Source of the DNA: Alphaproteobacteria bacterium UBA1303
Lineage (GTDB): Bacteria > Pseudomonadota > Alphaproteobacteria > Micropepsales > Micropepsaceae
Reading direction: 5' to 3'
Length of the DNA stretch: 45,802 nucleotides
Assembly (NCBI GenBank): GCA_002307315.1
Contig: DBTZ01000039.1
Coordinates: 3,742 to 49,543, forward strand
This document shows, piece by piece, positions 8,585 through 17,698 of this stretch. The stretch's first letter is position 1. Each line of letters starts with the position of its first letter. The notes below the pieces were generated by a model, which made no database searches, was not told the origin of the DNA, and worked only from the letters and a program-made list of their open reading frames with translations. A program made the position numbers and the translations under genes.

Positions 8585-9834
8585 CGGGACGCGTGCATGT
8601 CATCGGGGCCGGGCTGGCCGGGCTGTCGGCCGCCACGTTGCTTGCCGAACGCGGGGCTAAAGTGACGCTCAGCGAAGCGCTGGGACAGGCCGGCGGGCGC
8701 TGCCGCTCCGCCTTCGAGCCGGCGCTGGGGATGGAAATCGACAATGGCAGCCATCTGGTGCTGTCGGGCAATTGGGCGGCGAGGGCGTATCTTGATCGCA
8801 TCGGCGCTTCGGATGCGTTGGCCGGGCCGGACCATGCCGAATTTTCCTTCTGCGATCTCTCCTCCAATCAGCATTGGCGCTTAAGGCTCAACGACGGCCC
8901 CTTGCCGTGGTGGGTTTTCTGCGCCGACCGCCGGGTGCCCGGAACCACGCCGCTCGATTATGCCCGCTTCGGCGGACTGCTCTATGCCGCGCCGACGCGC
9001 ACCATCGGCGAGATCGTCCGTTGCGACGGCGTCTTGTGGGATCGGCTACTGCGCCCGCTGCTATTGGCGGTGATGAACACCGACCCGGCCGCATCTTCCG
9101 CGGCGCTGGCGGCGAAGGTTTTGCGCGAAACCCTGCTCAAAGGCGGATGCGCCTGCAGACCGTGCATCGCTACGCCGACGCTTTCGGCCGCGTTCGTCGA
9201 TCCGGCGCTGAAATTTTTGGCCGGCAAGGGGACCGATATACGTCTGCGCCGCAAATTGCTGCGCATCGATTTTTCCGGCGACCGGGCGGCGTCCCTCCAT
9301 TTCCCCGATGGGGCGGAAACGCTGGAAGCGGACGATGCCGTGGTGCTGGCGGTGCCGGCGTGGTTTGCCCGTGAACTGATACCGGGCTTGAGCGCCCCAA
9401 GCGAATTTCGCGCCATCGTCAATTTGCATTTCGCATCGGTGCCGCCGCCGTCCGCACCGCGGATGCTGGGGTGCTTGGGCGGCACCGCCGAATGGATTTT
9501 CGCTTTCGAGAAACGCATTGCCGTCACTATCAGCGATGCCGAAGGTATTGCCGGCGAAAACCGCGACGTGCTGGCGGCAAGGGTTTGGGCCGATGTCTGC
9601 CGCGCCTACGGCATGACCGCTGCGCTGCCGCCGTTCGCGGTGGTGCGCGAGCGCCGCGCCACCTTTGCCGCCACGCCGGATCAGGACGCCAAGCGGCCGG
9701 GAACGCGCACGCGCTGGGGCAATGTGTTTTTGGCGGGGGATTGGACGGCGACGGGGCTGCCGTCCACCATCGAAGGATCGTTGCGTTCGGGGATAGGAGC
9801 GGCGGAAGAAATCGTAGGGAACAAACGCACATGA
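8581..9834 (+). CDS. hpnE: HpnE, hydroxysqualene dehydroxylase (FAD-dependent)
   Basis: The 417-residue protein begins with a Rossmann FAD site, VHVIGAGLAGLSAA, followed by the acidic residue and GGR(C) of the amine-oxidase/phytoene-desaturase superfamily. The C-terminal FAD motif is recognisable as FLAGDWTATGLPSTIEG. HpnE reduces hydroxysqualene to squalene, the last step of the HpnC/D/E route. ATG 8581 overlaps the HpnD stop, and its own stop overlaps the Shc start, so the whole squalene-to-hopene set is one coupled block. Length and motifs are normal for the family. Confidence 0.92.
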   Translation: MTGRVHVIGAGLAGLSAATLLAERGAKVTLSEALGQAGGRCRSAFEPALGMEIDNGSHLVLSGNWAARAYLDRIGASDALAGPDHAEFSFCDLSSNQHWRLRLNDGPLPWWVFCADRRVPGTTPLDYARFGGLLYAAPTRTIGEIVRCDGVLWDRLLRPLLLAVMNTDPAASSAALAAKVLRETLLKGGCACRPCIATPTLSAAFVDPALKFLAGKGTDIRLRRKLLRIDFSGDRAASLHFPDGAETLEADDAVVLAVPAWFARELIPGLSAPSEFRAIVNLHFASVPPPSAPRMLGCLGGTAEWIFAFEKRIAVTISDAEGIAGENRDVLAARVWADVCRAYGMTAALPPFAVVRERRATFAATPDQDAKRPGTRTRWGNVFLAGDWTATGLPSTIEGSLRSGIGAAEEIVGNKRT

Positions 9835-11771
9835 ATGCGCAACCGAACATGCGGGATGTCGAACGGATCGTCGGGCAGGCCACCGCGGCGCTGCTGAAAG
9901 ACCAGCGCGCCGACGGGCATTGGGTCTACGAGCTGGAAGCCGATTGCACCATTCCCTCGGAATACGTGCTGCTCACGCATTTTCTCGGCGAGACGCCCAA
10001 CCTCGAATTGGAGCGCAAGATCGGCGTCTATTTGCGCCGCGTTCAGGCCGATCACGGCGGCTGGCCGCTGTTCCACGGCGGGCCGCTCGACATCAGTGCC
10101 ACGGTGAAGGCCTATTTCGCCCTCAAGATGATCGGCGACGATACGGATGCGCCGCATATGGTGCGCGCCCGCGAGGAAATCCTGCAACGCGGCGGCGCCG
10201 GGCGCGCCAACGTCTTCACCCGCATTCAGTTGGCGCTCTACGGCGAACTGGACTGGAAATACACGCCATCGGTGCCGCCGGAACTGATCCTGCTGCCGCG
10301 CTGGTTCCCCATCCATCTGTCGAAAATGTCGTACTGGGCGCGCACGGTGATCGTGCCGCTCCTGGTGCTGGCGGCGCTGAAGCCGGTGGCCCGGAACCCG
10401 CGCGGCGTGCATGTGTCCGAGCTGTTTCCCCCCGGCGAGTTGAAGATCAGTCGGGCGCCGCATCAGAAGCGCTCCTGGTACGCGCTGTTCAGCACCATCG
10501 ACTGGATTTTGAAGGCGCTGGAGCCGGTGTGGCCCAAGGGCCTGCGGCGCTACGCCGTCGAGCGCTGCCGCAATTGGACGATCGAGCGGCTCAACGGCGA
10601 GGACGGCATCGGGGCGATCTATCCCGCTATGGCCAACAGCGTGATGATGTTCGATACCTTAAATGTGCCCGCGGACGATCCCAACCGGGCGATCGCCAGG
10701 AAATCGGTCGAGAACCTGTTGGTGATCAAGACCGACGAAGCCTATTGCCAGCCTTGCGTCTCGCCGGTGTGGGATACCGCCCTGATGTGCCATGCCCTGA
10801 TGGAATCCGGCGAAGCGGGTTGCGAGGAGGCGGTGACGCGCGGCCTTAAGTGGCTCGAAGGCCGTCAGGTGCTCGATGTCAAAGGCGATTGGGCGGATTG
10901 GAAGCCGAATGTCCGTCCCGGTGGCTGGGCGTTTCAGTACAACAACGCTTATTATCCCGATCTCGACGATACCGCGGTGGCGGTGATGGCGCTCGACCGC
11001 GCCAAAGCGGTTTCGGGAAACGTGGAATCCGATGTGGCCGAGTCCATCGCCCGCGGCCGCGAATGGGTCGAGGGCCTGCAAAGCAAGAATGGCGGCTGGG
11101 GCGCGTTCGACGCCGACAATTCCTATACCTACCTCAACAACATTCCGTTCGCCGACCACGGTGCGTTGCTTGATCCGCCGACCGAAGACGTGTCGGGGCG
11201 CTGCCTGGGGATGCTGGCTCAGCTCGGGTTGCCGAAAGACGATCCCAGGATGCAGGCGGCGATACGCTACCTGGAACAGGCCCAACGCGCCGACGGCTCC
11301 TGGTTCGGCCGCTGGGGGGTGAACTACATCTACGGCACCTGGTCGGCGTTGGCCGGGCTCAATGCTGCCGGGCTGGAACCGGGCCACCCGACGATGGCGC
11401 GCGCGGCTGGCTGGCTGATTTCCATTCAGAATCCAGACGGCGGCTGGGGCGAGGATTGCGGCTCCTATCGGCTGGATTATCAAGGGTATGGACCGGCGCC
11501 TTCGACTCCGTCGCAGACCGCGTGGGCGCTACTGGGCCTGATGGCGGCGGGAAGGGTGGATGACGAATCGGTGACGCGCGGTATCGCGTATCTTGCGGCG
11601 ACACAAGACAGGGATGGCCTTTGGCCGCAGGAATATTATACCGGGGGCGGCTTCCCGCGGGTGTTCTATTTGCGCTATCACGGGTATCCGAAATTCTTTC
11701 CGCTGTGGGCGGTGGCGCGGTTTCGCCGGTTGAAGACCGGCAATTCACGCCGCGTGCCGCAGGGTTTGTGA
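9831..11771 (+). CDS. shc: Squalene-hopene cyclase
   Basis: The 646-residue protein has the catalytic DxDD motif as DLDDTA (Asp377, Asp379, Asp380), where the middle aspartate is the proton donor that starts polycyclisation of squalene to hopene or hopanol. Several QW repeats are visible, for example DGHWVYE, DHGGWPLF, NGGWGAFD, DGSWFGRW and DGGWGED, the last near the GGGFPRVFYLRYH C-terminal signature. It is a monotopic inner-membrane enzyme. ATG 9831 overlaps the HpnE stop as ATGA. The length agrees with known Shc proteins (about 630-680 residues). This is the key enzyme that identifies the operon. Confidence 0.97.
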   Translation: MNAQPNMRDVERIVGQATAALLKDQRADGHWVYELEADCTIPSEYVLLTHFLGETPNLELERKIGVYLRRVQADHGGWPLFHGGPLDISATVKAYFALKMIGDDTDAPHMVRAREEILQRGGAGRANVFTRIQLALYGELDWKYTPSVPPELILLPRWFPIHLSKMSYWARTVIVPLLVLAALKPVARNPRGVHVSELFPPGELKISRAPHQKRSWYALFSTIDWILKALEPVWPKGLRRYAVERCRNWTIERLNGEDGIGAIYPAMANSVMMFDTLNVPADDPNRAIARKSVENLLVIKTDEAYCQPCVSPVWDTALMCHALMESGEAGCEEAVTRGLKWLEGRQVLDVKGDWADWKPNVRPGGWAFQYNNAYYPDLDDTAVAVMALDRAKAVSGNVESDVAESIARGREWVEGLQSKNGGWGAFDADNSYTYLNNIPFADHGALLDPPTEDVSGRCLGMLAQLGLPKDDPRMQAAIRYLEQAQRADGSWFGRWGVNYIYGTWSALAGLNAAGLEPGHPTMARAAGWLISIQNPDGGWGEDCGSYRLDYQGYGPAPSTPSQTAWALLGLMAAGRVDDESVTRGIAYLAATQDRDGLWPQEYYTGGGFPRVFYLRYHGYPKFFPLWAVARFRRLKTGNSRRVPQGL

Positions 11772-11780
11772 TAGACTTCC

Positions 11781-12449
11781 GTGGGTATCCTCGCCGTCAC
11801 CGGACTTGCCAAGGAAGCGCGCATCGCCAGGCGCGCCGGGCTGGTTGCTGTGGTCGGCGCTTGCGACCGGAAACTTTTGGAGGCGCGGCTGGCCGCGATC
11901 GAAGGGCCGATCGAAGCGGTGGTCAGCTTCGGCATCGCCGGCTCGTTGTCGCCGCTTCTCACCGCCGGCGACATTGTCGTCGCCAATCACGTCGTTTCGG
12001 AAAGCGAACATTACGTTTGCGATCCGAAGTGGTCGAAACTGCTGCATGCCCGCCTGTCGGAATCGCGCATTGCGATCCTGGTCGGCGTCGATGCCGTCGT
12101 CTCCCACATCGCGATGAAGAAAAACCTGATGCAGACCACCGGCGCCCATGCCGTCGATATGGAATCGCACATCGCCGCGGCCTTCGCCAAGGAGCGGGGC
12201 GTGCCGTTCGCGGCGGTGCGCACCATCAGCGACGGCAACAATCGCACTCTGCCGCCGGCGGCGCTGGAACCCCTGAAGCCTACCGGCAAGCCGCGCCTCT
12301 TGAAGGTGATGAAGTCGCTGGTTGCCGATCCGGGGCAGTTCATGGAATTGGTTCAGACCGGGCGCGAAAGCGGCGCCGCCTTCAAGACCCTCAAGCATGT
12401 CCGCCGGGTCATGGGGGCAGGGCTTGGGTGCCCTTACATCGCCGGTTGA
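11781..12449 (+). CDS. hpnG: HpnG, hopanoid-associated nucleoside phosphorylase
   Basis: This 222-residue protein belongs to the purine/uridine phosphorylase (MTA/SAH nucleosidase) superfamily: note SFGIAGSL near the middle of the first half, the DMESHIAAAFA ribose-binding segment and VRTISDG. HpnG releases adenine from adenosylhopane to give ribosylhopane, the precursor of bacteriohopanetetrol and aminotriol. GTG 11781 is the only well-placed start after the Shc stop, ten bases away. HpnH, the radical SAM enzyme that makes adenosylhopane, is not in the window and must be encoded elsewhere. Confidence 0.88.
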   Translation: MGILAVTGLAKEARIARRAGLVAVVGACDRKLLEARLAAIEGPIEAVVSFGIAGSLSPLLTAGDIVVANHVVSESEHYVCDPKWSKLLHARLSESRIAILVGVDAVVSHIAMKKNLMQTTGAHAVDMESHIAAAFAKERGVPFAAVRTISDGNNRTLPPAALEPLKPTGKPRLLKVMKSLVADPGQFMELVQTGRESGAAFKTLKHVRRVMGAGLGCPYIAG

Positions 12450-12509
12450 TCCTGTGTTGCGTCGCGCTTCATACCAGAAAACCGGCTTCCACAATCCGAT
12501 GTCCATTCT

Positions 12510-14654
12510 ATGACCGCCGCCAATACCGACCAGATCGCCGATGTGCGCGGCGTTTTTTCTCGCCTGATCGCATCGGATCGGTTCGCCGACATTTTAAGGG
12601 TTTCGCTCAGTCTGATCGGCGTGGCGGCGTTCTGTTTTCTCGCCGGGCGGATGCATGCCATCGTGGCGTTGATGCTCGGCGTCATCGCCTGCGCGTTGGC
12701 CGAACCCGACGACAGCGGCTGGCGCCGGCTCGGCAGTCTGATCGTCACCTTGATCTGCTTTTCCGGCACCGCCGTCATCGTCGAACTGCTCGACGACTAT
12801 CCGCCGCTGTTTGCCCTCGGCCTGGTAACCTCCACCTTCGCGTTGTCGATGCTCGGCGCGGTCAGCGCCCGTTGGGGGCAGGTCGCCACCGGCACCCTGA
12901 TCCTGGCGGTTTACACCATGATCGGGATGGAGCAGCAGGCGGCGGGCGGGCGCGATCTCGTCTCCACGCCGCTTTACCTGACGTGCGGTGCCGTGTGGTA
13001 CGGGCTGTTTTCGCTGGCCTGGAGCATGGTTGCGCCGATGAACGCGGTGCGCCAGGCGCTGGCGAATCTGTTCGAGGCGTTGGCGGTGCAGGTGGCCTGC
13101 GTCGCCCGGCTGTTCGAGCCTTACCGCGAAACCGACCACGGCGAGGCGCGGCTGAAGCTTGCCGCCGCCAACAGCAAATCGGTCGCCGCCCTCAACGTTG
13201 CGCGTCTGGCGCTGCTCGACCGGCTGTGGCGGCGGCGGCGGCGCGGCGATTCCGAAGAGAAAATGCGGCTGTATTTTGCCGCCCAGGACATCCACGAACG
13301 CATCCATTCGACGCATTATCCCCACGAAGAACTGGTCGAGGTGTTCTTTCACAGCGATCTGCTGTTCCGCTGCGGGCATCTGCTGCAATTGCAGGCGGGC
13401 GCTTTGCGCGAACTGGCCGCGGCGTTGCGCGCCCGTTCGCCGCTGCCGAAGGGCGAGATGTCCCGCGCCGCGTTTCTCGACGCCCGCGAAGCGCTCGATC
13501 TCGCCTGCAGGAACGATCCGCCGGCGCATCTGGTCGCGGCGCTGAACGGCTTGATGGGCAACGTCGTGGCGCTGCAGAATGCCATCGAGCGGCCGTTAAG
13601 CCCCGACATCGCCGGTCAAATCCTGCAGGACCCCGATCCCGCCACCTTCCGCGAGGCGTTCGTCAGGCTGCGGAACCAACTGACCCCGCGCTCCGGTTGG
13701 TTCCGCCACGCGGTGCGGCTGTCGGCCGGGTTGCTGCTCGGCTATCTGTTTCTGAAACTCGCCCGTCTCGAACACGGCCACTGGATCATGCTGACCACGC
13801 TGCTGGTCGGTCAGCAGAGTTTCGGAGCGACCAGGCGGCGGCTGGTCGAACGGGTGATCGGCACGGTCGTCGGCGTCGTCGCCGGTTGGGCGGTGCTGCA
13901 ATTGGTGCCGCAGCAGCCGTTGCAATTGGCGGTGATCGTTCTCGCCGGGGTGGGGTTCTTTGCCTGGCGCCGCCGCCGCTATCCCGCCGCCACCGCGATG
14001 ATCACCTTGTTCGTGATCCTCGGCTTCGAGCAGATCTTGAGCGGCTATGCGGTGATCGGCCCCCGGCTGTTCGATACCCTGATTGGCGTGGCGATCGCGC
14101 TCGCCATGTTTTATTTCGTGCTGCCGGATTGGAAGGTGCGGCGCCTGGCCGACTGCATCGCCGGGACGCTCGGTGCGAATGCGCGCTATTTGCGCTGCAT
14201 CGCCGGGCAGTACGTTTCCGGCCGTGCCGACGATCTGGCCTATCGCATTGCCCGCCGCGACGCTCACAATGCCCACGCCGCCTTCGATGTTCTGGTGCGC
14301 GACATTCTCGGCGAGCCGCGGTATACCGCCACCAAAACCGACGCCGCCTTGCATGCGCTGGGGCTGGCGTACAATCTTCTGTCCTATCTTTCGGCGATGG
14401 GGGCGCACCGCGCCGCCGGGGTCATGGGGGAAGGCGATCCGCTGCGGTGCGGCGTCGAAGCGGTCGCCGCGCGGCTGGAAGCGCTGGCGGCGGCGTATCG
14501 CAACGGAGATTTCGCATCGCTCGTGCCGCCGTCCGCCGATCCCCTCGTGCCACAGATTGGCGAACTGCGCCGGCTGATCGCCCAGCAGTTGGAGCGCGTG
14601 ACGGGCGTTTGCACGGCATTGGCCGCGCTCGGCCCCGCTTTGCGCGGGGACTGA
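12510..14654 (+). CDS. FUSC-family (YccS/YhfK-like) integral membrane protein
   Basis: This 714-residue protein has two blocks of membrane segments, roughly residues 25-180 and 400-540, separated by a soluble helical region, which is the FUSC/aromatic-acid exporter layout seen in YccS and YhfK. The second block holds the segment HWIMLTTLLVGQQSFGATRRR, close to the FUSC signature. It starts 60 bases after HpnG and probably belongs to the same transcript. FUSC proteins are thought to export aromatic acids or to be tied to envelope homeostasis; a link with hopanoid movement is inferred only from position. It converges on the minus-strand gene that ends 15 bases later. Confidence 0.8.
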   Translation: MTAANTDQIADVRGVFSRLIASDRFADILRVSLSLIGVAAFCFLAGRMHAIVALMLGVIACALAEPDDSGWRRLGSLIVTLICFSGTAVIVELLDDYPPLFALGLVTSTFALSMLGAVSARWGQVATGTLILAVYTMIGMEQQAAGGRDLVSTPLYLTCGAVWYGLFSLAWSMVAPMNAVRQALANLFEALAVQVACVARLFEPYRETDHGEARLKLAAANSKSVAALNVARLALLDRLWRRRRRGDSEEKMRLYFAAQDIHERIHSTHYPHEELVEVFFHSDLLFRCGHLLQLQAGALRELAAALRARSPLPKGEMSRAAFLDAREALDLACRNDPPAHLVAALNGLMGNVVALQNAIERPLSPDIAGQILQDPDPATFREAFVRLRNQLTPRSGWFRHAVRLSAGLLLGYLFLKLARLEHGHWIMLTTLLVGQQSFGATRRRLVERVIGTVVGVVAGWAVLQLVPQQPLQLAVIVLAGVGFFAWRRRRYPAATAMITLFVILGFEQILSGYAVIGPRLFDTLIGVAIALAMFYFVLPDWKVRRLADCIAGTLGANARYLRCIAGQYVSGRADDLAYRIARRDAHNAHAAFDVLVRDILGEPRYTATKTDAALHALGLAYNLLSYLSAMGAHRAAGVMGEGDPLRCGVEAVAARLEALAAAYRNGDFASLVPPSADPLVPQIGELRRLIAQQLERVTGVCTALAALGPALRGD

Positions 14655-14669
14655 GTATGTGCGGCTCTC

Positions 14670-15833
14670 TTAAGCGGCGGTTTCCGTCTTTTCCGCTTCG
14701 TTCGCCAAGAACTCTTCTCTCAGCTCGGCCATGTGGCGATAGAAGTCGCCTTCGAACGGCATCAGGGATGTTGCGCCGAATTGCCGGAAGTTTTCCAGCA
14801 CCATTATCAGTTGCTCGTGCGGCAGATCGGCGATGGCGGAGCGTTCGAAAATGGCGCGTTGCCAGGTGTCGTCCATCAACAGGCCGAACGCCCGCATGAT
14901 GCATTGCAGGATGCTGCCGGGGTTCTGCCCCCCGCGCCAGGCTTCCACCGAGTTGTAAGGCGGACGGGACGAAATGGCGTCCAGCGGCTGGGCCGCCGTC
15001 TTGGCTTCGTCCTTGGTGGGGAAGAACCTGATCTGCCCCGCATAGCCGCAATCGATGTGGAAATTGTTGGCCAGGATCCAGGCATGGGTGATGACCAGGA
15101 ACCACCAGAAGGGATCGTTGGCGATCGCCTTGAGCATCGTCAGGCGGAAGCCGACGTCTTGCACGAACAGATGGAAGTGCCGCAGATAATTGCCGTACAA
15201 CGGATAATCGGGAAGAAACGGCACGATGAAGCGCGCGACATGCACGATCCATTTGCTGTGCTCGTCGCCGTATTGCTGTACGAGGCGGTCGCTTTCGGGG
15301 GACACCAATTTGGCGATGTCGTCGCGCAGGCCCAGATATAATCCGTCTTCCATGAAAAACGGCTGGTTGGCTTCGGCCCAAGGGGTCCAGATCTTCGCCT
15401 GAAACGGCGACGGCGGCATGGCGACGCCCAGTTGTCTGTCGTAGTCGGGAAACCCGCAGGTTTGATCGAAGGCGAGAATTTTTTGCGCCAGGAATGGTTC
15501 GTCGACGACCACGTCGGGCCGCGTCTTGAGCACCAGCGCATTGCCATCGTCGATGCACGCCAGCATCGCCCGCAGATTTTCGGTCTGATAGAAATGTTTC
15601 TTCTGGTACGACCGGCCGCTTACCTGGGGCTCGGGTACGCGCACCAATTCCACGTCGGGCATGTTGCGCAACGGCGTCAGACAGGGATCGATGTCGGCCT
15701 TGTCCCACGTGACGTAGACGATGCGGTCGATCACCCCTTTGCGGCGCAAGTTCCTCAGCGGCGCAAAGCTGCGTTCGAGCAATTCGTTCCGCTTGGTGTA
15801 GCCTGCAATCGCGGCGACCACTGGCCTGGACAT
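14670..15833 (-). CDS. Uncharacterised protein, WavE-like (surface polysaccharide) candidate
   Basis: The 387-residue protein starts MSRPVVAAIAGYTKRNELLERSF and contains ALVLKTRPDVVV, which resembles the KxRxD core of the WavE lipopolysaccharide-synthesis family. No signal peptide or clear membrane segment is seen. The ribosome-binding site AAGGAAAG lies before the ATG on the minus strand. It is divergent from a sulfotransferase-like gene, a pairing that suits decoration of a surface glycan. The family match is by motif memory only; it could instead be a glycosyltransferase of another type. Function is otherwise unknown. Confidence 0.6.
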   Translation of the reverse strand: MSRPVVAAIAGYTKRNELLERSFAPLRNLRRKGVIDRIVYVTWDKADIDPCLTPLRNMPDVELVRVPEPQVSGRSYQKKHFYQTENLRAMLACIDDGNALVLKTRPDVVVDEPFLAQKILAFDQTCGFPDYDRQLGVAMPPSPFQAKIWTPWAEANQPFFMEDGLYLGLRDDIAKLVSPESDRLVQQYGDEHSKWIVHVARFIVPFLPDYPLYGNYLRHFHLFVQDVGFRLTMLKAIANDPFWWFLVITHAWILANNFHIDCGYAGQIRFFPTKDEAKTAAQPLDAISSRPPYNSVEAWRGGQNPGSILQCIMRAFGLLMDDTWQRAIFERSAIADLPHEQLIMVLENFRQFGATSLMPFEGDFYRHMAELREEFLANEAEKTETAA

Positions 15834-16131
15834 GACCGTTTCTTTCCTTGACGCGGGGGGGGGATGCGCAAACCCGCAGGCGCCGATAGAATTTCACATG
15901 GTGGTTAACAGGTGTTGAAGCGCCGGCCGGCGCGTACATCTCGTTCAGACCGGGAGGAGCGCCGCGGCCGGGAAGCCGCCGGCTGGAGGGGACGGACAAG
16001 CTATTGAAAATCATTCGTATTATTTGTTCGCGCCGACGGCCGCGAGCGACGCTTGCGGACAAAAACGGCATTGTGTCCTCAAAACGGCTTGGGCATATTC
16101 CGGCCGGAAGACAGTTGGACGAAAGCAGGAG
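15834..16131. other. Intergenic region between divergent genes
   Basis: About 300 bases separate the WavE-like gene (minus) from the sulfotransferase-like gene (plus), so promoters in both directions should lie here. An AT-rich patch near 16003-16026 is the most promoter-like stretch, but I cannot assign -35 and -10 boxes with confidence. No RNA gene or repeat copy was recognised. Confidence 0.4.
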
Positions 16132-17022
16132 ATGCATTTCCTTTCCGATCCGCGTGCGGTCGCCTCAGCGTTTTCTCTGCCGCAAGACGACGGAACTTTC
16201 GACGACGAATTCGCCGCCTATCTTGCCGAGGTTTCGCAGAAGAAGCCGGTGGTGCTGCTGCCGTTTGCTCCCAAAAGCGCGGGCACCTTCCTGCGCAGCG
16301 CGGTGATCGAGGCGACCGGCGGCCAGTTGGTCCGCTGCGTGCATGCGCTGGGAGGGCGCGACGGGCAGTTATACCTGCCGGTGTTCCTGCGCTATTATCT
16401 GGGCGGCGTCTGCGAGGGGCCGCTGGTATCGCACGTCCACATGCAGGCGTTTCCCGCCACCTGCCGCCTGATCGAAGCGTTGTCGCTGAAACCGGCGATT
16501 ATGATCCGCCCGATCCCCGACATGCTGGCCTCGCTGTGGGACATGCTGCTGCACGATCCGGCGGCGCGCACCGCAGGCATCGCGCCGGACGCCGGGCGCA
16601 AGGTCCAGTTCAAGATCGACATCAATTGCGACATCCCCGAGGGCTTCATCGCCTTTGCCGACGATCGGCGCGCCGATTTTCTGATCGATATGATCGGGCC
16701 GTGGTACGCCAGCTATTACGCCACCTGGCTGGAGTACGCGCAGGTCAGGCCGGAGGCCGTGCTGGTCATGCGCTATCGGGATTTTAAGGCCGATCCGGCG
16801 GTGGCGCTGGCAAGCCTCCTCGATCACGTCGGGCTGCCGCGACCGCCCGCAGCCTGCCAAGCCGCCATCGATGCGGTCTGGCAGGAACGCAATCGGTTTC
16901 GTTTCAACAAGGGCGTGGCGGGGCGCGGGCGTACCTACTTCGACGCCGACCACATCGCCAAGCTGGCGCGGATGCTGTCGTACTATCCCGTTCTCGAAGC
17001 CTATAAGGGCGAATTGCTGTAA
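16132..17022 (+). CDS. Sulfotransferase-family protein
   Basis: In this 296-residue protein the segment LLPFAPKSAGTFLRSAV (PKSAGTFL at residues 47-54) matches the 5'-phosphosulfate-binding loop PKSGTT of sulfotransferases, and VLVMRYRDFKADPAVALASLLDHVGL matches the later region that precedes the 3'-phosphate site. It should therefore transfer sulfate from PAPS to a carbohydrate or other acceptor. The frame is open upstream to TTG 16024, but the extra residues look non-coding; ATG 16132 is preferred although the AGGAG before it abuts the start. It is divergent from the WavE-like gene, so a sulfated surface glycan is a reasonable guess. The substrate is unknown. Confidence 0.7.
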   Translation: MHFLSDPRAVASAFSLPQDDGTFDDEFAAYLAEVSQKKPVVLLPFAPKSAGTFLRSAVIEATGGQLVRCVHALGGRDGQLYLPVFLRYYLGGVCEGPLVSHVHMQAFPATCRLIEALSLKPAIMIRPIPDMLASLWDMLLHDPAARTAGIAPDAGRKVQFKIDINCDIPEGFIAFADDRRADFLIDMIGPWYASYYATWLEYAQVRPEAVLVMRYRDFKADPAVALASLLDHVGLPRPPAACQAAIDAVWQERNRFRFNKGVAGRGRTYFDADHIAKLARMLSYYPVLEAYKGELL

Positions 17023-17145
17023 GCGGGGGGATTGTTCTTTCCCCTGCGCCGCCTTGCTAAACCGCGTATCCATCTTTATGGCGGCGGGCGGATTATCGGC
17101 GGCGATATAGTCGAAGATGTCAGCGCGGTTCTGTTCCGCCGCCCC

Positions 17146-17172
17146 TTGAAATGCGGAAAATAATCCTATATT
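17146..17172 (+). promoter_or_regulatory. Candidate sigma-70-type promoter giving a leaderless transcript
   Basis: TTGAAA (17146-17151) and TATATT (17167-17172) are separated by 15 bases. Transcription would begin about seven bases later, at or next to the ATG at 17180. No ribosome-binding site precedes that ATG, which fits leaderless translation. The spacing is two bases shorter than ideal. Confidence 0.4.
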
Positions 17173-17179
17173 CCCTTTC

Positions 17180-17698
17180 ATGAGCAAGGATGATCCCCAT
17201 ACCGTCCGCGAGGACGGGCAATCCGCTCCGCCGGAGCAAGCCGATAAGCGTGATGACGAACTGCGCCTGTTGGCGGCCGAGCGGCTGGCCGAATATCTTG
17301 ACATCGGGGCGGGCTTGGTGGCGCGTTGCGAACATCTGGCGGCCGTGCCCAAAGGCGATCGGCTTGGTCCGCTTAATGCCGCCGCGCGGCTGATGCGCGC
17401 CAATGCGCAGGTGGCGCAGGCGCTGGCGACGGTGGCGCAAGTGGAACGCCGCCGACGCTCGATCGTCGAACGAATTGAACCGGTTGATCCGAAAATCGCC
17501 GAATTGAATTCGGAAAATAAAAAAAACGAGATAGGGGCCGAGACCCGCCTGAAGATCTATCGCCGTATGAAAGAACTGGTCGAGGCCGCAATCCGCGAGC
17601 GCAGCGAAAATCCGCAAGCAAGCACGCGGATCGACGAGTTGATCGCCCATGAGGAGGAGGAACTTGCCGGGTGCCGGCAAGGCGGCTGGGTTGGTTGA
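17180..17698 (+). CDS. Uncharacterised protein, charged helical
   Basis: I do not recognise a named family. The 172-residue product is highly charged and helical, with a middle segment LNAAARLMRANAQVAQALATVAQVERRRRSIVE that could form a coiled coil, and a lysine/glutamate-rich region after it. There is no signal peptide or membrane segment. The ATG at 17180 has no Shine-Dalgarno sequence and lies right after a promoter-like TATATT. The gene overlaps the small KHG-motif gene that follows by about 50 bases, so the two are probably expressed together. I have an impression that similar pairs occur in other alphaproteobacteria, but cannot confirm it. Confidence 0.6.
   Translation: MSKDDPHTVREDGQSAPPEQADKRDDELRLLAAERLAEYLDIGAGLVARCEHLAAVPKGDRLGPLNAAARLMRANAQVAQALATVAQVERRRRSIVERIEPVDPKIAELNSENKKNEIGAETRLKIYRRMKELVEAAIRERSENPQASTRIDELIAHEEEELAGCRQGGWVG

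Noticed and set aside
11621..14899. 1092-codon plus-strand frame across HpnG and the FUSC gene
   Set aside because: It overlaps the end of Shc, all of HpnG and the FUSC gene in another frame; low-complexity Arg/Ala sequence and no motif.
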